Origin: Bythopirellula goksoeyrii
GTDB taxonomy: Bacteria; Planctomycetota; Planctomycetia; Pirellulales; Lacipirellulaceae
Reading direction: 5' to 3'
DNA: 64,000 nucleotides
Assembly: GCF_008065115.1 (NCBI RefSeq)
Contig: NZ_CP042913.1
Coordinates: 3,693,658-3,757,657 of the forward strand
A program made the translations under genes and the position numbers. Position 1 is the stretch's first letter. The number at the start of each line of letters is the position of its first letter. Below, piece after piece: positions 38,633 through 48,327 of this stretch. The notes under the pieces are model-generated. The model had not been told where the DNA came from. It worked only from the letters and a program-made list of their open reading frames with translations, and ran no database searches.

Positions 38633-38679
38633 TCGGGCCGACAAGATTTGAACTTGCGACCTTTTGACCCCCAGTCAGA
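38633..38679 (-). other. 3' half of a tRNA resembling tRNA-Pro(GGG): candidate attachment site
   Basis: On the minus strand, 38679 to 38633 reads as an anticodon arm with TGGGG in the loop, a 5-base variable loop, a T-arm with loop TTCAAAT and 5-bp stem (one G-T pair), and a 7-base acceptor strand with discriminator A. No CCA follows. The matching 5' half (acceptor CGGGCCG and D-arm) is not found in the next 80 bases, so it is not a whole tRNA gene. Integrases that use tRNA genes leave just such a 3' copy at the island edge. Confidence 0.6.
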
Positions 38680-38689
38680 TTTTAGATTA

Positions 38690-38721
38690 GAACGCAAGTC
38701 CCTATGTGAACGTAAATCCCT
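38690..38721. repeat. Short direct repeat beside the tRNA fragment
   Basis: GAACGCAAGTCCCT (38690-38703) and GAACGTAAATCCCT (38708-38721) match at 12 of 14 positions with an 18-bp period, right next to the tRNA fragment. A second pair, TTTTGGTGCAT repeated in tandem, occurs near 38791-38811. Such repeats can be integrase or excisionase arm sites. The rest of the gap from 38428 to 38869 holds no gene. Confidence 0.5.
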
Positions 38722-38869
38722 GTCAACTAAGCTACTTATGACATTGTATGAATCGTCTTGTTTGTTGCAATAGGCATGGATTGGAAAGATTTTGGTGCAT
38801 TTTTGGTGCATCTTGATAGCACGTTTCGCTTCGTCTTCAGCTGCCTTTCGTATCTCCTGAAGATTGCCC

Positions 38870-39315
38870 TTACAATCCACCTCCCATAGAATCTCTACTA
38901 TCATCGCGTGGCGATTGCGTGTCCTCATAAACCAAGTCCGAGAGTTCTTGCGAGGAGTTGAGTGACAATATTGCCTTGAAATTCTGTCTAACTAACTGAC
39001 GGTGTTGCGCTGGAGGCAGATTCGACCCACGCAATAGGTTTCGGACTCTCTTGATGTACTGGGTCGCGGGCCCGTCTTCTGACATGGCTGCTACTAATGT
39101 TCGTGCCTCATACTCATCGAGTGTTCTGAAGGCGGCTCTTTCCAGGAACACTCATAATTCCTTGACATCTCGTTCTGGAAGGGTTGCTTCTTCACAATCT
39201 ATTAGTGCTTGGTGTAAATTGTGTATCAACCGTCGATCCCAGGAGCCGTGTGCTGTAAGTATAGTATCGCGATTATGTTATTTAGCAAAGCACTTTCATC
39301 AAGATTGGCCTCCAT
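38870..39315 (-). pseudogene. Frameshifted and nonsense-interrupted gene remnant of unknown family
   Basis: An ATG at 39315 opens MEANLDESALLNNI, then coding-like sequence continues in another frame (DTILTAHGSWDRRLIHNL, ALIDCEEATLPERDVKEL), hits an in-frame TGA and resumes in the same frame (VFLERAAFRTLDEYEARTL to VYEDTQSP, ending at 38870). The segments together read like one soluble alpha-helical protein of about 145 residues. At least one frameshift and one stop must have occurred, or a sequencing error is present. I recognise no family. It lies between the tRNA fragment and the YHS-tailed gene. Confidence 0.5.
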
Positions 39316-39371
39316 GAATTTCGGACGAGAGATTTCACCGCATGAAATTGCTGGACTTACTGTGGGAATTG

Positions 39372-40037
39372 CTAGGCAGACACCCCAAAGTCTTCAGGCT
39401 GTTCGACAAACCGCTCCAGGCAGTGCTGGGAACAGAAGAAATAGGTTTGACCATCGTGTTCGCAAGTCAATCCTTTAGGCTTCGCCACCCTCATTCCACA
39501 CACAGGATCGAGTGCAATATTGTCACGTTGATATTGCTCGTGAGTTTCGATTTGCAGATAGGAATCGATAAAACCGAGGACTTTCTGTTCTACCCACTGT
39601 CGCACAGCGTCTCCATCAAACTCATTCATGCACTGAGTTAGAGTGTCACTTCGTTCAAATCGAATAAACACTGGAAGAATCTCGGCTTCGTAGTGAATGG
39701 AAATAGCTTCGATCTTCTCATCATGAGTTATTTGAAATCTTACAGTCGCCACCGCTGGAAAACGGATTGAATGGCGAAACTCACACTGCACAGAAGGCCC
39801 CACAGTATTGTCATCGAGTTGTACATTGTCAAAATAGCCTGTCAGGGTTTGCACTGTAGGGCGCAATATTTCATTGAGAAGTTGGCCAGCAATCTGATTA
39901 AACTTAGTTTCTTGCTCTTCGAGATTCACCATGACGACATTCATCGTCTCTCGCTCTTGCTCCACTTTCGATTGAACTACCTTGAGTCGCTGCTCGATCT
40001 GCTGACAAAATTCCGATGATGGGTGGTGTTCGGACAT
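39372..40037 (-). CDS. YHS-tailed metal-binding protein, paralogue of the protein at 53097
   Basis: 221 residues, no signal peptide, probably cytosolic. Residues 1-60 are a helical coiled-coil-like stretch. Residues about 60-165 form a domain with CEFRHSIRFPAVATVRFQITHD and ILPVFIRFERSD. The end (about 175-218) is a YHS/TRASH-type metal-binding finger: DPVCGMRV, YFFCSQHC and CLERFVEQPEDF. YHS domains bind copper, silver or other soft metals. It is last in the minus operon, 14 bp after cusA, so it should bind or deliver the metal exported by the efflux pump, or sense it. The N-terminal domain is shared with the 53097 gene and I know no name for it. Confidence 0.82.
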   Translation of the reverse strand: MSEHHPSSEFCQQIEQRLKVVQSKVEQERETMNVVMVNLEEQETKFNQIAGQLLNEILRPTVQTLTGYFDNVQLDDNTVGPSVQCEFRHSIRFPAVATVRFQITHDEKIEAISIHYEAEILPVFIRFERSDTLTQCMNEFDGDAVRQWVEQKVLGFIDSYLQIETHEQYQRDNIALDPVCGMRVAKPKGLTCEHDGQTYFFCSQHCLERFVEQPEDFGVSA

Positions 40038-40051
40038 TACATCCTCCGTTG

Positions 40052-43000
40052 CTAAGCGTTTTCTGCAAAACGCGGATCATTAATGCCTAGTCTGAGTTTC
40101 CATTCCATGGCCGAGCAGTAAAGCACGGGGACGACCAGCATCGTCATGATTTCGATTGTCATGCCACCAAAACTGGGGATTGCCATCGGCACCATGATAT
40201 CGCTGCCGCGACCAGTGGATGTTAGCACCGGAATCAAAGCAAGTAACGTTGTGGCAGTCGTCATCAGACAAGGTCGAACTCGACGCATCCCAGCCGTAAC
40301 GGTGGCTTCGCGTGCGTGTTTTCCATTTGCAATACGATCTTTTCTAAAGCTTTCATCAAGATAAGATGCAATGACGACACCATCATCGCTGGCAATACCG
40401 AACAAAGCGAGGAAGCCAACCCAGACGGCAACACTAAGATTGATCGTGTGAACTTGAAACAACGTTCGCATGTTGGTTCCAAAGACGTTAAAGTCCAAAA
40501 ACCAATCTGTGCCATAGAGCCACAGCATGATGAAACCGCCTGCCCAAGCAATCATAATCCCGCTGAACACCAGTGATGTTGTGATGACTGATTTGAACTG
40601 GAAATAGAGAATTAAGAAGATGACTCCCAGAGCTAAAGGGAGCACAACCATCAAGGTCTTCTGAGAGCGAATCTGATTCTCATAGTTTCCTGCAAACGTA
40701 TAGCTCACTCCTGCTGGCAAAACCAGTTCACCACTCTCGACCTTTGCTTGCAAGAATGCTTGAGCATCCTCGACTACGTCAACTTCCGCATTGCCGACTT
40801 TCATGTCAAATAGTACATAACCGAGCAAAAACGTGTCCTCACTCTTGATTACTTGCGGGCCGCGGATGTAATTGATTTTGGCCAATTGCTCCAGTGGAAT
40901 CTGTTGTCCCATCGCCGTGGGCACCAGAATCCGTCCCAATGACTCTGCTTCGTCTCTTAATTCACGTGCATAACGCACTCGCACTGGATAGCGTTCACGA
41001 CCTTCGACGGTTGTCGTGATACGACGGCCACCAATCGCTACTTCAATCACGTCTTGAACGGTGCGGATATGTAACCCGTATCGCTTGATCGCATCGCGGT
41101 CGATGTCGATTTCCAAGTAGGGTTTGCCTACAATGCGGTCAGCGATGACGGCGGACGCTTGCACAGTGGGAACCTGCTTAAGCAATCCCTCAATTTGTAA
41201 TGCAACACGCTCAATTGTCTCCAGGTCCGGGCCTTTGACTTTCATCCCCATCGGCGCTCGCATGCCGCTTTGCAGCATGACGATTCGTGCCGCGATCGGT
41301 TGTAGCTTTGGAGCAGAGGTTGTTCCCGGAATGTCGGCTGCTTCGGTGATTTGTTCCCAGATATCACTAGGCGTCTTGATCTCGTCGCGCCACTGGCGAA
41401 ATGGTCGCCCCCCATCATCTTCAATCAATTCGCCTTGTGCATCACGGGCGAATTCATCCGCCTCTTCATTAAAGCGAAATTTAAGACGATTGCCGTTCTC
41501 ATCCGTTTTGTACTCTGATTTGTAGGCGATGAACGTCTCGATCATCGAGATGGGCGCCGGGTCGAGCGGACTCTCTGCACGCCCAATTTTTCCTACTACC
41601 GATTCCACTTCAGGGATCGAAATAAGGAATTTGTTTTGTAGTTGCAGCACGTCCATTGCTTCACCAATCGAGGCATGCGGCATGGTGGTCGGCATGTAAA
41701 GAAATGAACCTTCGTCCAATGGAGGCATGAACTCTTTGCCTAGCCCAGGCAAAATAGAACTTGCTGCTACCCACGGCCGTGATTCTCGTATCGTCGAATC
41801 GGAAATACCCAGAATTGAGGCCGTACCAGGTATAAATGAAAAGATCCGATCAAATCCCAGCCAAGCACATCCACCGAAGAGAAGAAATGAGGTGGGCAAC
41901 GACAAGAAAAGAAGTTTGTGGGCAAGGCACCAGCGGAGGATTGGTTCGTACAAGTAGCGTTGAAACACAGTGAAGAATCCTAGTAGGCCACCAATCAGTA
42001 TCCCAACGAACAAGAAGTTCCGTAGCACTCCTTTGTCAGGCCCAAGTGGCAACCAGTGGTCTGTCAGAAGGAGACCGACGACAACGACTGCCACAGCACT
42101 TGCAGCATAGGGCCCATATTTCTGATAGTCGGTGGGAATACGTTCTTCCAAGAGCTTATAGAAGCCCAGAGCAGCAACGATCGCTCCGACCCACCAGGAA
42201 ATAAAGAGGGATAATAAGAAGCCTGCACACATCAATGCAATCATCAAGAAGCGACGAAGAGTGTTCGACTTGATCCGCCCCCCCATCAGAATATGAGCCG
42301 CTGGAGGTATGATCGTTAGTGCCACAATGACAGAGGCCGAGAGGGCAAATGTCTTGGTAAACGCTAGCGGGCGGAATAGTTTGCCTTCGGCCGCGACCAT
42401 GGTAAATACAGGCAGAAAGCTCACGACCGTCGTTGAAACGGCTGTCAACACCGCACTGGCCACTTCGTTGGAGGCGCGAAAAATAACATGTCCACGATCT
42501 TCTGCTGGATCCGCTTCCTCCAAGTGTTTGAGAATGTTCTCGCAAAGAATAATCCCCATATCAACCATCGTACCAATAGCAATCGCTATACCTGAAAGAG
42601 CGACGATATTTGCATCGATACCGAAAGTCTTCATGGCGATAAAACACATGAGGACTGCCAAAGGCAGCAGGGAGCTGATCAGAATTGAGCTGCGCATGTG
42701 TAGCACCATCACCAAGATCACGATAATGGTGACGAGGATTTCTTCCGCAAGCGCTGAGTTCAGAGTTCCAAGCGTCTCATAAATTACTCCCGTACGATCA
42801 TAGTACGGCACTACATGAATCTGACTGGTTGTGATCCAATTGGGCCACTGCTCTCGTGGTAGCTTCCGCAGATGAGTTACCCACGATTCAAAATCTGGAT
42901 TTGCACCGCTGATTGGCTCTAGATTGTTGGCAACTGCGTAGTCATCAACTTGTTCTTTAGTTGTTCGAGTGTAGTCAACGACGACTTTCGTCGGCAGTCC

Positions 43001-44044
43001 CGGTGTGATTTCCTCGATTGTTTTCTTGACGTTCTTGATGGCTTGGAGCGGATTGAACCCATAGCGAACGACCACGATACCACCAACCGCTTCAGAACCT
43101 GCCTTATCCAACGCACCTCGCCTGAGCGCTGGGCCGAGGGCAACATTGGCGACATCCTTGATCGTGATCGGCACATTGTCCGTGACTTTGACCACTGTTT
43201 TTTCAATGTCTTCAACTTCCTCGATGAAACCCAGGCCGCGAATCACGTACTCCGCTTTATTAAGCTCGATGGTTCTTGCTCCCACATCAACGTTGGTCAT
43301 TTTCACCGATTGAAACACGTCACCCAACGAAACCTTGGCTGCTCGCATTGCATCAGGGTCCACGTCGATCTGGTATTCTCGAACAAAACCGCCAATCGAC
43401 GCAACTTCACTGATACCCTCGGACGCAGTCAAAGAGTAACGAACGTACCAATCCTGAGTTGTTCTTAATTCATCCAGGTCCCAGCCTCCGGTCGGGTTTC
43501 CATCGGGGTCTAGGCCTTCAAGCGTGTAGAGAAAAATTTGTCCCAGTGCGGTTGCGTCAGGTCCAAGCGCGGGCTGAACACCCTCAGGGAGAGTGCCCGA
43601 TGGCAAGCTGTTAAGTTTTTCTAAAACACGAGAGCGTGACCAATAGAATTCTGCATCTTCGTTGAAAATAATAAAGATTGTCGAGAAACCAAACAACGAA
43701 TAGCTACGGATGGTTTTGACTTCTGGAAGGCCAAGCAGGGCAACCGTTAGCGGGTAACCGATCTGATCTTCGACGTCTTGGGGCGAGCGTCCCATCCATT
43801 CCGTGAAAACAATTTGCTGATTCTCGCCAATGTCAGGAATCGCATCCACAGGGACCTGATCACGAGGCAGGTCGCCGACTTGCCAGTCAAACGGCGCGAC
43901 CATCACTCCCCAAGTTAACGTCGCAAGGACTAGCAAGCATACAACTAGCTTATTGTTGAGGCAAAACCAAATGATGCTGCCCAGCATCGTATGGCGACTA
44001 GCTTCAATATCAGGTGCGATCGTATTTTCGGTAGTATCAGTCAT
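40052..44044 (-). CDS. cusA: CusA/CzcA-family RND heavy-metal efflux pump (inner-membrane subunit)
   Basis: 1330 residues, about 280 longer than typical CusA. The N-terminus has FTEWMGRSPQDVEDQIGYPLTVALLGLPEVKTIRS and the core has VGKIGRAESPLDPAPISMIET, which in CusA is FGKTGRAET...PLEMIET, and ALSGIAIAIGTMVDMGIILCENIL. These support Cu(I)/Ag(I)-type export, powered by the proton gradient, in a complex with the adaptor and outer-membrane proteins encoded upstream. The extra length is in two insertions: an approximately 50-residue one near 375-425 (ANPDFESWVTHLRKLP) and a membrane-rich one near 590-780 with additional predicted helices (LLGFFTVFQRYLYEP among them). 89 bp separate it from cusB. 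The metal is inferred. Confidence 0.93.
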   Translation of the reverse strand: MTDTTENTIAPDIEASRHTMLGSIIWFCLNNKLVVCLLVLATLTWGVMVAPFDWQVGDLPRDQVPVDAIPDIGENQQIVFTEWMGRSPQDVEDQIGYPLTVALLGLPEVKTIRSYSLFGFSTIFIIFNEDAEFYWSRSRVLEKLNSLPSGTLPEGVQPALGPDATALGQIFLYTLEGLDPDGNPTGGWDLDELRTTQDWYVRYSLTASEGISEVASIGGFVREYQIDVDPDAMRAAKVSLGDVFQSVKMTNVDVGARTIELNKAEYVIRGLGFIEEVEDIEKTVVKVTDNVPITIKDVANVALGPALRRGALDKAGSEAVGGIVVVRYGFNPLQAIKNVKKTIEEITPGLPTKVVVDYTRTTKEQVDDYAVANNLEPISGANPDFESWVTHLRKLPREQWPNWITTSQIHVVPYYDRTGVIYETLGTLNSALAEEILVTIIVILVMVLHMRSSILISSLLPLAVLMCFIAMKTFGIDANIVALSGIAIAIGTMVDMGIILCENILKHLEEADPAEDRGHVIFRASNEVASAVLTAVSTTVVSFLPVFTMVAAEGKLFRPLAFTKTFALSASVIVALTIIPPAAHILMGGRIKSNTLRRFLMIALMCAGFLLSLFISWWVGAIVAALGFYKLLEERIPTDYQKYGPYAASAVAVVVVGLLLTDHWLPLGPDKGVLRNFLFVGILIGGLLGFFTVFQRYLYEPILRWCLAHKLLFLSLPTSFLLFGGCAWLGFDRIFSFIPGTASILGISDSTIRESRPWVAASSILPGLGKEFMPPLDEGSFLYMPTTMPHASIGEAMDVLQLQNKFLISIPEVESVVGKIGRAESPLDPAPISMIETFIAYKSEYKTDENGNRLKFRFNEEADEFARDAQGELIEDDGGRPFRQWRDEIKTPSDIWEQITEAADIPGTTSAPKLQPIAARIVMLQSGMRAPMGMKVKGPDLETIERVALQIEGLLKQVPTVQASAVIADRIVGKPYLEIDIDRDAIKRYGLHIRTVQDVIEVAIGGRRITTTVEGRERYPVRVRYARELRDEAESLGRILVPTAMGQQIPLEQLAKINYIRGPQVIKSEDTFLLGYVLFDMKVGNAEVDVVEDAQAFLQAKVESGELVLPAGVSYTFAGNYENQIRSQKTLMVVLPLALGVIFLILYFQFKSVITTSLVFSGIMIAWAGGFIMLWLYGTDWFLDFNVFGTNMRTLFQVHTINLSVAVWVGFLALFGIASDDGVVIASYLDESFRKDRIANGKHAREATVTAGMRRVRPCLMTTATTLLALIPVLTSTGRGSDIMVPMAIPSFGGMTIEIMTMLVVPVLYCSAMEWKLRLGINDPRFAENA

Positions 44045-44133
44045 CTAAGTCATATAGGGATATCAGTAAATCGATATACGCAATCCTCTAATCTTCATAG
44101 CTTGAGAGCTTCGTCTCCTTAGGACGACATTGC

Positions 44134-46512
44134 TCATCCATGATCGTGTCCCGAGTCTTTTACAGTCAATGGCTCAACTCGGTCTGCACACTTGAGCATT
44201 GACCCTCCATAGTATGGATTGCGAACTGTCTCATCAGCCTGAATCCAACTGGCTCCTCGCCCGTCGAAGATCATCGGACAATGCAACTCAAAGAGTTGGT
44301 GAGCGCCCGCGAAGCCGAACGTACGTTGCAGCGAAAGCATTTGCTCCGATAGTAATGCAAATGCCGACCGCAGACCGTCCAGATCGTTCGCCTTTGCCAA
44401 CTGTTCTGTAATCTTTATTAGGTCATTGTGCTCCGCCTTCCAGCGATTGTCCGTCGCACCTTCCAGCGATTGATTTTTGAGTGAACTAACGCTCTGCTCT
44501 AGACTTTCAACGGCCATCTTGGCTCCATTTGCATCGTCGGCAGCCAAGGCTTCACTGAGGGCCAGATAAGATGGAATGAGTTGGCTTAACTGCTGCCGAA
44601 AGGCATCGGGGACATCGAGTTTTATTTCTGCCATCTGATGACCGGTATCAAAGAGACCGAACATTTCCTGCAGACGTTCTGCATGTCGGTTCGTAATCTG
44701 AGTGACATGTTCCGCATCTTGCAAAGTTTGGACGTCGCCACCTTCAATGGAATCATTTCGTAAGAGCATGACGAACTCTTGTAATTGGTCCCCCATATCG
44801 CCTGGCAATTGCATTGCATTGACTGCTGCAATCAATTCACCAAGGGTTATGTATGACTCATGAATTCTATCCAAATCCTTCGACTTGACTGCTTGGGATA
44901 TGGCTTCGACACTTTCCATCGTGTGAAATAGCTTCGTCTTGAGTTCCGGCGGCAAGGTCATCCCAGAGCCACCTGACATTTTCATCTCGTCGCCGTTACC
45001 TCCCGCCTTCGTTTCACCCCCATGATTGTGACCTCCTGCTGAACCGCCCCCTTCAGGCGTCATCATGGAAGGCTTGGCCGAGATCTGCAGCGCGCTATCC
45101 AGCTTGAAGTTGCCGTTTGTTACTACAAGCTCACCTTCTTTGAGTCCGGATTTAACCAGATAGTAATCGCCTGCGCGTGGGCCGAGGACGATTTCGCGGC
45201 CTTCGTAAGTCGGCTCTTCGGTGTTGGGAACCTGGACATACACAATTGCACGGGTTCCAGTTAATAACGCCGCAGAAACTGGGATTACCAAGGGTTTAGC
45301 TGTATCGCTCGGTTCAGCCGTCACATAGCCAAGTGTTTCCGCTCTCACTAAGGGCATTCCACAAATGTCACAGTTGCCCGGTTCATCTTTAACTATTTCT
45401 GGATGCATCGGACCGATCCACTTACCAGCCAACGAAGGATCGATTACACGACCACCCGCAGCGACCTTAGAGCGCACGATGGCACTCACAAACATTTCCG
45501 GTTTCAATCGCCCGTCTTCGTTCGGAACATTCACTCGCACCTTCACCGTCCGCGTCATTTCATTCAGCACGGGATCAATGAAAGCGATCCGACCCTTAAA
45601 AACTTCACCGGGGTAAGCTTCCGTCGTAAACTCGACTTCTTGTCCATAGCGTAGCCAAGCGAGATCGGACTCATAGGCGTCCATCTGCATCCATAATTGA
45701 GTTAGATCAGCCAAAGTATAGATTCGATCTCCTGTGTTAACGCGATCACCTTCCTGCCTCAGCTTAGCAATCACGATGCCACTCACCGGCGAATAAATCG
45801 TAATGTGATCGATCGGTTTCCCCCGCTGTTCGATCTCTTGAATCTGTTTCTCAGTGATGCCGAGAAGACGCAGTTTTTCACGTGCCGATTTAACGAGATC
45901 AATGGGAGCGCTAAAGCGATTTGAGTTTTGACTTTCAGATCGATATTTCAGTGCCTGAATTAGCTCTTCTTGTGCTGAGTAGAGTTCCTCGCTATATATC
46001 GAAACCATATGATCCCCTTTGTGGACCTCTACGCCTGTAAAATCAACGAAAAGGCGATCCAGTCGTCCCGATACCCATGCAGTGACGTAGGCTAAACGAG
46101 TTTCGTCGTATTCAATCTTGCCTACCATCCTCACGTTTGCCGTCACGTACTGACGTGCGACTGGGACCGTTTGCAAATTCATCAGCTTCTTTATTTCGGA
46201 ACCAATCGAGATAGTACGAACCCCACCGGCAGATTTCTTGACGGGAACCAGGTCCATACCACAGATGGGGCACTTGCCGGGCTTATCGCTGCGTATTTGG
46301 GGATGCATCGAACAAGTCCACATGGTCGGGACCGAGGCCACTTCGGTGGTCAGCACATTACTTGTGCTGGTTTCACTTGGCGGTGTACTATCGAATATCC
46401 ACGCAGCCGAAAACCCAATCACAAGAAGTAATACTCCCTGAATCACCCACAGTTTGAAGCGATGCTTGCCGTAGAAGGTATTCCACCAGCGCATTTGCGT
46501 TGTGTTATCCAT
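44134..46512 (-). CDS. cusB: CusB-type periplasmic adaptor with two heavy-metal-binding fingers and DUF3347-like tail
   Basis: 792 residues. A single membrane anchor (about 19-37) is followed by the heavy-metal-binding motif MWTCSMHPQIRSDKPGKCPICGMDLVPVK in residues about 60-90, a hairpin/lipoyl/barrel adaptor body (about 95-370; YSEELYSAQEELIQALKY, PVSGIVIAKLRQEGDRV) and a second, inserted finger (WIGPMHPEIVKDE, CDICGMPLV) near 363-393. The C-terminal third includes a His/Gly-rich linker and a DUF3347-like domain with ELHCPMIFDGRGASWIQ and a HDHG end. It links the inner-membrane pump to the outer-membrane channel and presents metal to the pump. Two fingers plus DUF3347 is longer than E. coli CusB (about 400 residues). 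Confidence 0.92.
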   Translation of the reverse strand: MDNTTQMRWWNTFYGKHRFKLWVIQGVLLLVIGFSAAWIFDSTPPSETSTSNVLTTEVASVPTMWTCSMHPQIRSDKPGKCPICGMDLVPVKKSAGGVRTISIGSEIKKLMNLQTVPVARQYVTANVRMVGKIEYDETRLAYVTAWVSGRLDRLFVDFTGVEVHKGDHMVSIYSEELYSAQEELIQALKYRSESQNSNRFSAPIDLVKSAREKLRLLGITEKQIQEIEQRGKPIDHITIYSPVSGIVIAKLRQEGDRVNTGDRIYTLADLTQLWMQMDAYESDLAWLRYGQEVEFTTEAYPGEVFKGRIAFIDPVLNEMTRTVKVRVNVPNEDGRLKPEMFVSAIVRSKVAAGGRVIDPSLAGKWIGPMHPEIVKDEPGNCDICGMPLVRAETLGYVTAEPSDTAKPLVIPVSAALLTGTRAIVYVQVPNTEEPTYEGREIVLGPRAGDYYLVKSGLKEGELVVTNGNFKLDSALQISAKPSMMTPEGGGSAGGHNHGGETKAGGNGDEMKMSGGSGMTLPPELKTKLFHTMESVEAISQAVKSKDLDRIHESYITLGELIAAVNAMQLPGDMGDQLQEFVMLLRNDSIEGGDVQTLQDAEHVTQITNRHAERLQEMFGLFDTGHQMAEIKLDVPDAFRQQLSQLIPSYLALSEALAADDANGAKMAVESLEQSVSSLKNQSLEGATDNRWKAEHNDLIKITEQLAKANDLDGLRSAFALLSEQMLSLQRTFGFAGAHQLFELHCPMIFDGRGASWIQADETVRNPYYGGSMLKCADRVEPLTVKDSGHDHG

Positions 46513-46719
46513 AATTGACCTCTCTCATTGCAACAACTGACGACTGAAGGTAATTTACCACATCAATACTTTGGGGGTGGTTCGTTGACTACCACCATAC
46601 TCGCGCGTGAGGTCACAAAATAAAAAGCGAAGAACCTCTTTACGACGTTTTCAACTCCAGCTGTAGAGATGCACAGATCAGTTTGAACCCTATCGTATTG
46701 TGTCATATCTTTCCATAAG

Positions 46720-48327
46720 TCAGCAACCGACTGTTCGTTCTATCTGAGCAATCGTACCGGCGAGGCTTGCCTTCGCGCGAGCAAGCTGAAGCCTGTGGGT
46801 TAACAATTCTTCATACACATCGACAACCCCAAAGAAATCGCCGCGCTCGGCACGATAATCTGCTGTAGCGAGTTCCAGATTCTGTTCTGTACGCGGAATC
46901 AGTGTCTGCTCATAAAGTGCTATTTGTTCGGCCAAGGCATCAGCCGCCGCAACGAGACGACGGAGCATACCCCGCAATTCATCCCACCCCGCCTCATATC
47001 GCGCAGCAGTGCTCTTAAACGTATGCTTCGCCTCCTCCCTGCCGGAATCGATTTTTTCTCGCCAGATTGGTAGCGTAATCGCCACATTAATTCCGAGACT
47101 GTCTCGGCCATTGGCGACGGGGCTTAAGGCATCATGGTCGTCGCTAATCTGTGCCCACATAAGACCAAATTCAAAGTCAGGATAGTTCTTGAGCCTCGCA
47201 AGCTTGCGACGGTCACGATCACGAGACTTTTCTGCAACAAGGCTCATAAGATTTGGATTACAGCGGTGGCTTGATTCAACTAGCTCATCCAGTGCTAGTG
47301 GAATACGCTGGGTGTTCGGCTCTTCCAACTTTGTAAATTGGAAATCTAAGGGATTTCTGACTAACGTGCCCAGATCAGCTTTCGCTTCCTCTTTACTCCG
47401 GCGGAGTGAGATAAGCTGATCTTCAAGTTTTTCAGTTTCCAGCTCGGCTCTTACGACGTCTTGCTGACTCCCACCTGCACGATAACGCGCTTCGGATACT
47501 TTAATAAGATTCCGTGCCAAAGCTTGATTTGCTTCGACAATACTTGTTGCCTCTTCATAAAGCCAAAGCTCGTAGTATGCAAGCTGCACAGCCTCTTTAA
47601 TCTCCTGCACCGAATTGGCGAGCTCCGCCTCAGCCATTACTAATTCATGTGAGGCAATTGCCTCCTGAGTGTAAAGCTTGCCTGGCCACGGCACACCTTG
47701 CTTGAGCGATAACTGACTGCTAATGCGTCCACTTGCCGTCTGCGGCGATTGCTCACGAACGGGCCATAGACTATTGGCTAAAACGGGATCCGGTAATGCA
47801 CGTGCCTGAGGAATTCGGTTGGCAGCAGCAGCCACGCGTTGTCGAGCAGCAATAATGCTAGGATGCGAGTCGATTGCGGCCGCAATTATTTCGTGAAGCA
47901 CAAGCGGTGCGTCACTCTGGGTCGTATGAGCGAACACAACGTTAGCCGAACTTTTGGATTGTTCGAGAACGTGATCTGAGTCGCCTTCGGCTGACACTGT
48001 GGAGTTTGTTTCTTTGATCTGGATGACTTGTTTAGGAAGAAATGTTTCCGATAGGACAGTCCTCCCCTCACCCGACACAGCCGATAGAGTTCTTACATCG
48101 AATCTCTCCACCTCCGGGCCATTACTCTCAGGCAATCCAATTTCTCTCTGGGAGACGCAGCTTGCAGCACTGAGTAGAGCTAGGGTAAGAACAGTGACGA
48201 CAAGTCGAACAAATAGTTTGTGCGTAACATGACTCACACCTGCGGTGGGGTACGCCAGGACACATGATCCCCAAGATAACGGAGTATTACCTGTGCTTTT
48301 GTGTGATCGAATCTGATGATCGGTCAT
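46720..48327 (-). CDS. TolC/CusC-family outer-membrane efflux lipoprotein
   Basis: 535 residues from ATG at 48327, supported by AGGA seven bases upstream; another ATG at 48345 would add six. A hydrophobic signal (LFVRLVVTVLTLALLSAAS) ends in the lipobox SAASC near residue 57. The mature part (about 145-530) has the paired outer-membrane efflux repeats of the TolC family: HPSIIAARQRVAAAANRIPQA, LAYYELWLYEEATSIVEAN and ADYRAERGDFFGVVDVYEELL. It would form the outer-membrane tunnel for CusB and CusA, whose genes follow on the same strand after a 207-bp gap. That gap could contain a second promoter. The long unmatched N-terminus may be partly non-coding. Confidence 0.87.
   Translation of the reverse strand: MTDHQIRSHKSTGNTPLSWGSCVLAYPTAGVSHVTHKLFVRLVVTVLTLALLSAASCVSQREIGLPESNGPEVERFDVRTLSAVSGEGRTVLSETFLPKQVIQIKETNSTVSAEGDSDHVLEQSKSSANVVFAHTTQSDAPLVLHEIIAAAIDSHPSIIAARQRVAAAANRIPQARALPDPVLANSLWPVREQSPQTASGRISSQLSLKQGVPWPGKLYTQEAIASHELVMAEAELANSVQEIKEAVQLAYYELWLYEEATSIVEANQALARNLIKVSEARYRAGGSQQDVVRAELETEKLEDQLISLRRSKEEAKADLGTLVRNPLDFQFTKLEEPNTQRIPLALDELVESSHRCNPNLMSLVAEKSRDRDRRKLARLKNYPDFEFGLMWAQISDDHDALSPVANGRDSLGINVAITLPIWREKIDSGREEAKHTFKSTAARYEAGWDELRGMLRRLVAAADALAEQIALYEQTLIPRTEQNLELATADYRAERGDFFGVVDVYEELLTHRLQLARAKASLAGTIAQIERTVGC

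Noticed and set aside
38633-38760. A complete tRNA gene
   Set aside because: Only anticodon arm, T-arm and acceptor 3' strand can be built; no matching 5' acceptor strand or D-arm is found nearby.
38623-38928. Minus-strand frame of 101 codons running through the tRNA fragment
   Set aside because: Its last 20 residues are just the tRNA 3' half translated, and the rest has no motif; read as an attachment-site artefact, not a gene.
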